Origin: Paulinella micropora
Lineage: Eukaryota; Cercozoa; Imbricatea; Euglyphida; Paulinellidae
NCBI GenBank assembly: GCA_019918135.1
Contig: WBZZ01002522.1
Location: 18,501 to 82,500, forward strand
DNA length: 64,000 nucleotides
Direction of reading: 5' to 3'
This document shows positions 1 to 9,033 of this stretch, in pieces; position 1 is the first letter of the stretch, and every line of letters starts with the position of its first letter. The notes beneath the pieces are model-generated. The model had not been told where the DNA came from, ran no database searches, and worked only from the letters and a program-made list of their open reading frames with translations. Both the position numbers and the translations under genes were made by a program.

Positions 1-35
1 TAATAATATTAATATTAATATATATGTATATATAT

Positions 36-203
36 GGAATAACCTCGGCTTAGTGCAGTCTTGCCCTCAGGAGCTCCATCGGTGGCCCCGATCATCAGGC
101 GAGAGACTGACACGGGGGGGTGGAGGACCTCGAACAAGGGTATTGGAGGCTTATGTCCGTTGAGGATATGCCATTAGCTGCATCAGTACGCCTCAGATAT
201 AGT
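36..203 (+). repeat. 5'-truncated R400 (ATT-tailed) repeat
   Basis: Matches the last 168 bases of the 410-bp repeat found whole at 13684-14093. It runs into AT-rich sequence instead of a clean ATT tail. The mirrored copy is at 33953-34121 on the other arm. Confidence 0.85.
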
Positions 204-377
204 ATATATATATTATTAATAATATTAATATATATTAATTAATACTAATATTGCGGCTACTATTAAGTAAATGTACCGGATTCATTATTAATACTAATAT
301 TAATACACTATGATATTAATAATTGATAATGAAATTTAATAATACAAAAAGAAAAAAAATAAAGTCACAAACAGATG

Positions 378-413
378 TGGTCAGGCTTTCATTAATTAAT
401 ATTTAGCCTGACC
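378..413. other. Perfect 10-bp inverted repeat (hairpin)
   Basis: tggtcaggct and agcctgacca flank a 16-base AT-rich loop. It lies beside the (AAT)n tract and is conserved in the right arm near 33742-33777. Role unknown. Confidence 0.6.
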
Positions 414-465
414 ATAGATGCTTGTGAAAATTGGTGGGGTGGAACAACAACCACCACCTTGGTTT

Positions 466-468
<3 letters not shown>

Positions 469-554
<86 letters not shown>
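469..554. repeat. (AAT)n microsatellite, SINE tail
   Basis: About 28 AAT units; this is the (ATT)n tail of the minus-strand SINE that follows. Confidence 0.95.
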
Positions 555-555
<1 letters not shown>

Positions 556-822
556 GTGCTTCTCTGTCAATGGCTGATGCATTTCTGCACATGCGCCTCC
601 ATCGTCTCACCCGTGAGGGGAGTACGAAGAATTGACGATAAGCCCTAATGACACCCCCGCAAGGGCAGTTCCAACACTTCCAGACGGGCCGGTATGTTCA
701 ATGAAAATACTGGTCCAGAAATAGACCGGTATGTTCAATGAAAATACTGGTGGCACCGACGGGAATCGAACTGGCGACAGGGCTCAGATGGTAGAACTTG
801 ACCACTGGGCTATCACGGTGTC
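555..822 (-). mobile_element. tRNA-derived SINE with (ATT)n tail
   Basis: Full-length copy in the left arm, reading right to left: tRNA-like head with A box tagcccagtgg and B box gttcgattcc, a central unit in which cagtattttcattgaacata occurs twice, and the common 3' end before the tail. A partial second head (823-866) is fused upstream. Confidence 0.9.
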
Positions 823-863
823 CATAAATGAAAATACTGGTGGCACCGACGGGAATCGAACTG

Positions 864-866
<3 letters not shown>
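823..866 (-). mobile_element. SINE head fragment
   Basis: A 44-base piece holding the B-box and following SINE sequence lies between two SINEs and has no counterpart in the right arm. It looks like a partial duplication. Confidence 0.6.
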
Positions 867-908
<42 letters not shown>

Positions 909-910
<2 letters not shown>

Positions 911-1179
911 GTGCTTCTCTGTCAATGGCTGATGCATTTCTGCACATGCGCCTCCATCGTCTCATCCGTGAGGGGAGTACGAAGAATTGACGATAAGCTC
1001 TAATGACACCCCCGCAAGGGCAGTTCCAACACTTCCAGACGGGCCGGTATGTTCAATGAAAATACTGGTCCAGAAATAGACCGGTATGTTCAATGAAAAT
1101 ACTGGTGGCACCGACGGGAATCGAACTGGCGACAGGGCCCAGATGGTAGAACTTGACCACTGGGCTATCACGGTGTCCA
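909..1179 (-). mobile_element. tRNA-derived SINE with (ATT)n tail
   Basis: Second SINE of the left arm, matching 33060-33327 in the right arm. A box, B box, duplicated middle unit and 3' end are intact. Confidence 0.9.
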
Positions 1180-1180
1180 A

Positions 1181-1235
<55 letters not shown>

Positions 1236-1401
1236 TAAGTATTATTGAAAAAAAAAAAAGTCAAGTGCTGAATGAGTAACCTGACATCCGGGAATTCCCA
1301 TCCCAATCTAGTTCCTGTTGCCCACGAGCCTCCCTACCCTCCCCTGTTTTGCTTTGGATCAGAGGCACTGCGTTGAGAGCGGGTTGACATTGCATGTGAA
1401 C

Positions 1402-1855
1402 CTACACTACACTACCACCTACACTACCACCTACACTACCACCTACACTACCACCTACACTACCACCTACACTACCACCTACACTACCACCTACACTACC
1501 ACCTACACTACCACCTACACTACCACCTACACTACCACCTACACTACCACCTACACTACCACCTACACTACCACCTACACTACCACCTACACTACCACCT
1601 ACACTACCACCTACACTACCACCTACACTACCACCTACACTCCTAGGACTTTCCACACACATAGGCACAGCATTGCTGTTAGCGGCACTGCGGTTAACTC
1701 GGGGGGAGCGGCGCACAGGGCTCGCCAAAGACGACCCAAAACCTTGCAAAGGCGATGAAGGAGGATCTTGGCAAGCGTCCACGATGACAGACCCTGCCTC
1801 GCCAGCTTCACCAGCTCCTACCACAACCATCACAGGCGATCGAGAAAAAGGGAAG

Positions 1856-1904
<49 letters not shown>

Positions 1905-2559
1905 GGGGAGAGGGACCGTCGATGGGTCGTACTCCACGACCGGCGCCGCGTCGGCCTGCTGCTGCTGTTCGCCGTCGGACTCGTCGTCGGTGCCCAGCTC
2001 CATCTCCTCCGCCTCCAGCTCGCGCGGTACGTCCTCGACCAGGACGTACTGCTCGAACTTGATGTGGCCGATCTTCTTGTAGGCAAAACGCTCCCGCCAG
2101 CCGACGATGGTGATGTAGACGTACTCCACGGGGACCACGCGGCCGCGATTGTGGACTTCGTAGCTGGCGATGATTCCACGCACGGCTGGCGGTAGGCGGA
2201 AGCCACCCTGCGCGTTGCGCACCACGTCGGCCGCCGTCAGCCAGGCTAACACAATCTTCTGCCACTCCCACGCCCCATCGTAGATGCATCTCTCTCTCTC
2301 GTGGCGTTGAGCTCGTAGGAATAACTGTAGGGCTTGCGCGAGCAAATCCACTACAGATAGAAAATCTCGCTGCGCTCCGACTTGCCGTCGGAGTTGCAGC
2401 AGAATTGCCACCCGTCGGCAGATCGCAGCACCACCCTCCAGTTATTACCTACCGAGGTCGGCCGCTCGGGAAAAATGATGACAGCCCCGATGTGGACAGT
2501 GGGAATGTAGTTGGCACGAGGGATACGGAGCTAGCAAACAGACAGAGAGAGAGAGAGGG

Positions 2560-2593
<34 letters not shown>

Positions 2594-3573
2594 GAGGGAT
2601 ACGGAGCTAGCAAACAGACAAAGAGAGTGTGTGTGTGTGTGTGTGGGGGGGGGGGGGCGGGGGGCGTACCGACACACCGTAGGTGTGGCGCATGACGGTG
2701 CGCACCGAAAACCGCAGAAGGCAGACAATCGTCTCCAATTGCGGCTACACAACAACAAGAACAACAACAACACACACACACACACACACAAGAACATGAG
2801 GGAGAGAGAGTGTGTGTGTGTGTCTGTGTGTGTGTGAGAGAGAGAGAGGGGGGGGGGGGGGGGGCTTACCTCCTTGCCGTCGCTTTGTGGCACCAGGTGT
2901 TGGAGCGCTTGAACCCAGCCCCTATTTCCCTCTGTGATTTGCGGAACATGGGCAGCAGGCGCCTATCTAGCGTGGCATTCTTCGCATCTACCCCTAACTC
3001 TAACGCAACTATGTCGTCGTAATCCCGCACCCCCACAACGTAGTTGTTGGGGGTGTCGCGGATAATGTGGGGCTTGACTTCGCTAACGAGCTTGCGGCTA
3101 ATGTCCATGTTGAATGGCCATGGTGTTGTGTATTTTATTTGGCGAGTGAAGCTGGGCGCGCCGCTGTATGTTATGGCACGCGAGCGTGTTAGGTATAGCT
3201 ACCTGCGGGCAACAAGAAGAGGCATGGCAAGCTGTGAAGTGGTAGGCATGAGGCATAGGCTTTCATATGTAAGAGCAGCAGATTGGCGGCGTGGGCGTGG
3301 GCGTGGCTCATGAGCAGCTATGTTCATGCGCTGTGTGGGTGGGGGGCGTGGGTAGGGGCGGGTGCGCGTGGCCGATTGCCCAGTGTTCTTGTAGACGGCG
3401 GCCTGGGCCTTGTAAACGGCCCTGACGGTGACGTCGTAGGCGACGCCACGGACTTGCTTGGGGTGGGGGATATTCCACGAGCGGAGTCGGTCAAGCATGA
3501 CGTTGAGGGACAGGTGTTCCTCCACTTCGTCCACGATGGGGGCGGCTGGGGCCGAATTTGGAACGGAGGCCAT
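1402..3573 (-). CDS. Gene X, left-arm copy: uncharacterised three-exon protein
   Basis: I do not recognise this protein. Exon A starts at ATG 3573, after a probable 5' intron ending tttgcag. It reads to about 2878 with one in-frame TAG (3199-3201). Exon B is 2670-2744 (25 codons) and exon C runs from 2530 leftward with another in-frame TAG (2351-2353). Exons B and C are in phase 0. Exon A joins in phase only if a GC donor (acg|GCAAGG, at 2877) is used instead of the GTAAGC eight bases on. Exon C ends in an acidic, Q-rich stretch, a serine-leucine run from (CT)n and the GGSV repeats. In this arm the (CT)n length puts the GGSV part in a different frame from the upstream protein, so the right-arm copy is better preserved. 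No membrane segment or known motif is visible. Confidence 0.5.
1407..1640. repeat. 12-bp minisatellite (ctacactaccac)n, about 19 units
   Basis: Perfect 12-base units. On the minus strand they encode the tetrapeptide GGSV. The right arm has only about 13 units at 32688-32845, so the array changed length after the arms duplicated. Confidence 0.95.
1858..1901. repeat. (GA)n microsatellite inside gene X exon C
   Basis: A GA run of about 20 units, read as SLSL on the coding strand. Its length differs between the arms and changes which frame links to the GGSV repeats. Confidence 0.9.
2518..2618. repeat. Tandem duplication of the gene X exon C splice acceptor
   Basis: The sequence cgagggatacggagctagca occurs twice, about 74 bases apart, with (GT)n between. 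On the minus strand each copy gives tttgctag followed by the first bases of exon C, so two equivalent acceptors exist. The right arm has the same pair at 31731 and 31801. Confidence 0.8.
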
Positions 3574-4682
3574 CGTAAATCTGCAAACACAAACAAAAAG
3601 CATGGGAAATAGGCCTAAAATGCAGAGGACACATAGTTCCAACAGCAGACAAGCACAACATGGCATAAACAGCGACAACAGAGACACACAACACATAGCA
3701 AAAGTAAAAAACATAACATTTCAGAAAAATGAAAAATACAGTCAAAACAGTCAGATTTGACAGGCATAATGTGTGTAGAATGTGTTGTTTTGTGTTTGTT
3801 TCATGAACCCTACCACTAGGCATGGAGCAGACAACATGTATTGTAGTGTAGCATGTGTGGTTTGCTCAAACACACTTTAGCGCAATGAAATAGAAAAAAA
3901 AAAAAACAAGTATAAACTTCAGACCCCCCTCTCACATCGACAAGAAACACGAAATGATTGGAAACCAGCATTTTCCAACACCCCAACAGCCACAGAGTTA
4001 AAGCAAACAAAAACCAAGCAAAGGAGACAATGAGGGCGCGTAGGAGAGACACGAAAACAAACATGACAGCACAGGACGAGAATGCCTGAAGTTCAGAGTG
4101 GGCAAGCACAGGCAAGGAATGAAAGGGGGAAAGAGTTTTTGAGGCAAATCAGGAGAGCAATACTTGGAAAACAATATGCAAAACAAAAATGCAAGAAAGA
4201 GCACAACTGAGGAACGCGTGGACAAGGAACAAATACAACATGATGGGACAAGCAGGAACGTGGCAGGACAAAACACACCCAAACGCAGGCAGTCGAACAG
4301 ATAAAAAAAAAGAATTGTAGGAAAGTGAGTGTAGGTATGTGGCAAGCAAGTAGGTTCAATAATTTTGGAATTGAAGTGGGGAATGCAAAAACAGGAAGCA
4401 AAAAGCATGAACACAGCACAGGTTGTTGAGAGTGAATTCGAAAAAAAAGCCGGACAGCAGAAATGAATTGGAAGAAGCCAATGTGTGGCAGGCTTGAAAC
4501 TGAAAAGTATGGTGGATTTCATGTAAACTTTAAATTGAGACTTTGTAAAAACTACTAAAAATTTCTTGACACCGATTGCAGATTCTGAATCCGGGTGATA
4601 TGAAGAATTTATTAATATATTTTTTATATTTTTAAAACGGCGGATTGACTAAAGACCTATAGGGGGTTTAAAAAAACATATG

Positions 4683-5111
4683 TAGGCGCAGATAGGTAAA
4701 TATGCGACCTTTTCTTATACCCCTATACACAGTGATGTATAGAAGAGCTATATCTCTTTAAGATGTAGTTATATCCGTTTTTATTTATATACTTTTGGGC
4801 CGGTTGAAAACGATCATGATAATATTACTATTCATAACCGGTTAGTAGTACTACTTTTTTAAGCCGTATACTATATTATCGTTAGGGGCGACACTGGGAA
4901 ATGCCTCTCTTTTTCCTTTTGTTTGCTTGGCTCTGACAGTCTCCTACATTTTCTGCCATACTGGTTTCCTCTCTTTGCAGAGGAGGAAGATTAGGTTATT
5001 TTCAGAGTGCTGGGGAATTGGAAGAATAAATACCACTGCTTACATTAAATAATATCTTTTGATTATAACAGACAAAATAAATGGGTATTCCACAGTCTTC
5101 ATATCGTTAGG
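4683..5111 (-). promoter_or_regulatory. Leader module LL, left-arm copy
   Basis: AT-rich sequence upstream of gene X that recurs, diverged, at 37916-38340 and in part at 41820-41970 and 48780-48930. It includes atatgcgacctttt, acttttttaagc, gataatatta and a block reading agaggaaaccagtatgg on the minus strand. It could be an LTR, a terminal repeat or a shared promoter. The sequence does not decide. Confidence 0.55.
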
Positions 5112-5306
5112 ATAGTTATTAATGTCGTTTATTCAATATCGTACTAGTGACCATTGTAAGAAATTCTTCGCACTGTTATTATAGTAAATTCTTCGTGCGT
5201 GAAGTCTACGACCGGTAAGAGGGGCCCCGGTTGCCGGTACTCGACAAGTAGCATTGCGAAGGCCGTTGTCGATTGCGCTCTGCTGGCGCCGCTTTCTTAT
5301 TAAAGC

Positions 5307-5310
5307 TTAA
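5307..5310. other. Empty piggyBac target site (TTAA)
   Basis: Here aagcTTAAgtac is uninterrupted. In the opposite arm the same TTAA is duplicated around a 2.87-kb piggyBac element. Confidence 0.9.
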
Positions 5311-5329
5311 GTACTGCTGATAGAGTGTT

Positions 5330-5381
5330 GTAGCTATCATAGATTATTATATTAATAATAATAGTCTAACACTCTGTAATA
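5330..5381. other. Imperfect palindrome
   Basis: agagtgtt at the left pairs with aacactct at the right around an AT-rich centre. It lies just beside the TTAA that is the empty piggyBac site in this arm. Confidence 0.5.
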
Positions 5382-5578
5382 AGAACCCATCCACTTAAGT
5401 GAATCCGGTCCAGTTGAGTGGATCGTGTACGGTAAAAGGTTAATATTACCGTCAACTTGAAAATATTTATGCCTCAAATTTTGTGACAAGTCAAAAACGA
5501 TCTAAACTTGAAAATCGAAAAAATCTTATTCATTTTTTGAAGTTAAAAAACCTCAGGAATATCGTCAGTAATTCCTCA

Positions 5579-6390
5579 CTAGAAGTGGACAATCTCATCC
5601 TCGCTCTCCTCCTCGCTCTCTTCTTGCCCACTGTGGGTAGTGTCAAGGTCATTATTCTTCTCTGTGCTAAGCACTGCTGACTTGCCGTCCTCTCGCTCCA
5701 CTAGGCCCCAGTCTTCCTCTGCATGTACACCCCAGTATATTATATTACAGAAAGGATGGAGAATCGCATCCACAGGTTCTTTAAAAACATCAAAACACAC
5801 AAGACACATTAATATTTCGCACAAGGAAAATTGGACTAGAGCTTTTGACCTTTGGCCTCGTTACCGAGCGGGTGCTCGCACATTGGCTCCATGACCACCT
5901 TGTTCAGCTTCGACGGATCGAACTTGAAATCTGTTTTCCAAAGCGAGATTTATGGACGCAACAAACAGGAAAATGTTCGACAAAGCAGTCAGGACAGCAT
6001 AGATAAAGACAGCGATGTTGCATCAATCAAGCAGGCACCTGCGCTTTTCCCATTCAAGTGAACCCCTAGAGCCAAGCAAAACGACAGGGCGCAGACCGCT
6101 CAGTAAACTCACAATAAAAAGAGGGTTGGTGGAACCTTCGGTTTGTGTATCCTAACTGACGGGAGCTGCATGTCCTTTGTCTTCCATCCTTCCCAAAGAG
6201 AGACTAGGAGAATGGAAAAACTGGCTCTAACAAAAGACGACAGGATTAAAAAGTGGTATGGAGTAAATGTAAATGTTTATGTTACCACCGTGGTGAGCAA
6301 GCCAGCGGCTTGGTGCTCCTGGGCCTGTTGCTTGAGCAGCTTCGCCTTGTCCTGCTCCACCTCCTTGGTGTTACGACGTTTCTGAAGCAA
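5579..6390 (-). pseudogene. Gene Y, left-arm copy: 3' exons only
   Basis: Mirror of the right-arm exons at 25092-25894: a coiled-coil-like exon, a 38-codon exon, an exon with FKFDPSKL and an acidic last exon ending DEIVHF. Upstream exons are missing because the arm is cut at 6484 by gypsy sequence, so this copy cannot make a full protein. Confidence 0.5.
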
Positions 6391-6483
6391 ATGTACCCCT
6401 GGTTAGAGAAACAAACACTGAGCAGGATGAGAGCGTACCGGAAAGAGGTCAATCCTGCTGGGTTTGCCCTGCAGAATCCACCA

Positions 6484-9033
6484 AAATCCCACATGATCAA
6501 TGTGTATAAACTCAAACATCCCCGCATGAAGAGGAAATTCGCCAATCAGGCCGAAATTTGCCTTCAGTGGTGTTTTGTTTATCTTGCACGGGATGCATCC
6601 ATCCACCGCCTGATCTATCTCCTCCTTCATCTTCTTCCACCAGAATCTTCTCGCTACGAACATGTGAGTTCGTTGTCGACCCGGATGCGCCAAAAGTGGG
6701 CAATTGTGGGCTGCGACAAATATAAATCGTCTCAGACTCTCCGGTACCCAAAGGGTCCATTTGTCCGGCTGCGACCGTGAAGGCCCTTGTACCACAGTAG
6801 ACCATCTCTCCATCCCATCTCCTTCATCTGATCTTTGATCGCTTTCGTCATCTTCAGCTCATCCGGGTTCTGATATAACTGTATGAGTTCCTTAAACTCC
6901 GGATCTTGAGCCTGTTGTTGCCTCCATGCGGTAGGCGAGGCTATATGGATAGTACCATCTTCTAGCCGTATCCAGATTCTTTCCGGGTCATCGTCTAGGT
7001 CACTTCTCCGCTCTTGAGGAGGCTCCGCATAAACATCCTGCGTCTCCTCTTCCTCTCTTATGTTCGCCATTGCATTCTCATATACCTCATAGGACCACTC
7101 ATCGTCCTCCTGGGTCTGTAGCTCACAACATATCCCGTGATCCGGGCCTTGTGGACTGTACCGTAGACCTGTGCGGTCATATCGGACTCCACTCGCCATC
7201 TCCATCGCCTGAATGTGGCTGACCTCATACACCTTGTCAGTGGACAAGTCTTCCATCTCCACCGTGGACACCAACGCCGATACTTCTGAGTTAAACTCTA
7301 GCCTAGAGCGGCTATCAGCGACCACATTTCGCTTTCCCGGTAGATGGACCATTGTAAAATCGAAACAAGACAAGACCGCTTGCCACCGCGCCAGCCGTCC
7401 AGTCTGTTCATGATTCATCAACCATAACAGGTTATGATGATCAGTTCTGACAGTAAATTGAAGTCCTCCCCACAAATACTCTCTGAGCCTCTTGAGGGCC
7501 CACACCACCGCTAACGCCTCTCTTTGCCTTGTGCAATAGTTTCTCTCCGCCGCACACAACTTCCTACTAATAAACATGATTGGGCGTAATTTCTTCTCCT
7601 CATCCTCTTGTTGTAATACCGCCCCAATCGCAAACTTAGATGCGTCTGTATCGACTACGAATTGTTTCGTAAAGTCGGCCATCGTTAACACCAGTCCTCC
7701 GTCTTTCGGGTCTTTATAAATAAGATCTTTGAGCGCATGAAACGCTTGCAAAGCCTCTTCGCCCCACTTCTCAAGTCTCCAAAATCTATCATTTTCTCCA
7801 ACTTAGCCCGTGTTGCACCCCAATCGGGTATAAACTGGCTATAGTATTGCGCCATCGCAAGGAATGAGTGCAATTCAGTGCGGTTCTTCGGTATCGGTCA
7901 ATTCATAATCTTCTCCCTCTTCTCTTTGGATATCGAGACTCGATTATGGGAGATCTCATACCCTAAGTATGTCGCACTCGTCTTGGCAAGTTGACACTTC
8001 TTTAGATTGCACTTCAGGCCAAAAGCTCCGATGCGCCTGAATATATCGGACAAATGATCGATATGCTCCTCCATTGTGTTAGAGTATACGATAATGTCAT
8101 CGACATAGCAAAATGCATATTCTCCCGCCTGCTGTCCCCGCCTTCTCATAAAGCCTCCGTCAGACAAATCATCGTACTGACTGCTCAACATCTTCTGCAT
8201 CGCCTTCTGGAAAAGTCCTGGGGCTTGCTTGAGGCCCATCGGAAGCACTTTCCATTGGTATATTTCCATACCCACCACAAACGCCGTCAGCCATCTGGAC
8301 TTTTCCTTCAGTGGTATCTGCCAGAAGCCATTCTTAAGGTCAATGACCGAATAGAATTTTGCATTCCGCAGTACTCTCCTTCCTTCTTCTAATGTCGGGA
8401 GAGGATTTCTCTCTTCCTCCAGCACCTTGTTAACACGAGCATGGTTATTATTATTTAACTGTCAGGCGCCATTCTCCTCCTGGCTTCGGCACTATTCTCG
8501 GTTGTGAGACTATTGGAGATGTTGATCTCTCAATAAAGTCCTCATGGAGCAGCTGTCTTGCTAGCTCCTCCGCTATCTTCGCCTCATGTATACTGAAATT
8601 CGCCCTTCGTGGTGCCGGTGACGGCTCCGCACCCGGTATTTTGTAAATAACCGCAATGAAATCTTCAGGCTTGACACCACCTGCATGTGGAGGGTCAAAA
8701 ATTTCCTTGTTCGCCTCTAATTTGGCTTTTAAAAGCTCCTTCTCCTTCTCCGTGCCTACTCCTTCTTCCAATTTTTTTGTCGAGGTCTCTGAGCTTCCGC
8801 TTGTATGCACTGCTCTGCTCACGAGTTCCCAAACGACAAGCCACCACTAGCTGATGCTTGCGAGAGGGTACCGGTATAGGATGATCAATAAGCCGGTCCC
8901 TTATTTCCTGCGCCCATATCGCCTTCTCAATATATGACAGGATAATAGTATACGGCTTATTATTTTCAAATAAAGTCCGTAAGCATTTCTTCACTTCAGT
9001 TAGTGAACGCGGCCACGTGGGCTCGTCACCCTG
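6484..9033 (-). pseudogene. Ty3/gypsy retrotransposon pol remnant (RT, RNase H, partial integrase)
   Basis: Reading right to left: a pre-RT segment (about 8700-9033), reverse transcriptase (7898-8822) with FCYVDDIIVYSN as the YVDD box and LKNGFWQIPL, RNase H (6732-7751) with DTDASKFAIGAVL, REALAVVWAL and VRTDHHNLL, then the integrase HHCC finger (HNCPLLAHPG, CIPCK) and the first catalytic Asp in HIDHVG. The gene is broken by frameshifts at about 6800, 7700 and 8440. It lacks about 255 bases present in the related copy at 54146-54399, and it stops inside integrase at the inverted-repeat junction. Domain order RT-RH-IN marks it as Ty3/gypsy. No LTR can be assigned. Confidence 0.9.

Larger units (their letters stand above)
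1..6483 (+). repeat. Left arm of large inverted repeat
   Basis: This stretch reappears as reverse complement at 24990-34163, in the same order: AT-rich end, partial ATT-family repeat, SINEs, gene X, leader sequence, gene Y exons. Differences are few: SNPs, microsatellite and minisatellite lengths, and one 2.87-kb piggyBac insertion in the right arm. The inner boundary is at about 6484, where the arm meets the integrase region of a gypsy remnant; both sides share a short ggtggattctgc stretch. The outer end is cut by the window start, so the true arm length is unknown. Confidence 0.93.

Noticed and set aside
418-648. ORFs made of long Ile, Leu or Tyr runs next to ATT tracts
   Set aside because: They are translations of (ATT)n/(AAT)n microsatellites and SINEs in various frames, repeated at every SINE copy; not genes.
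1407-1640. CRISPR-like array
   Set aside because: Uniform 12-base units without spacers: a minisatellite, also coding for GGSV.
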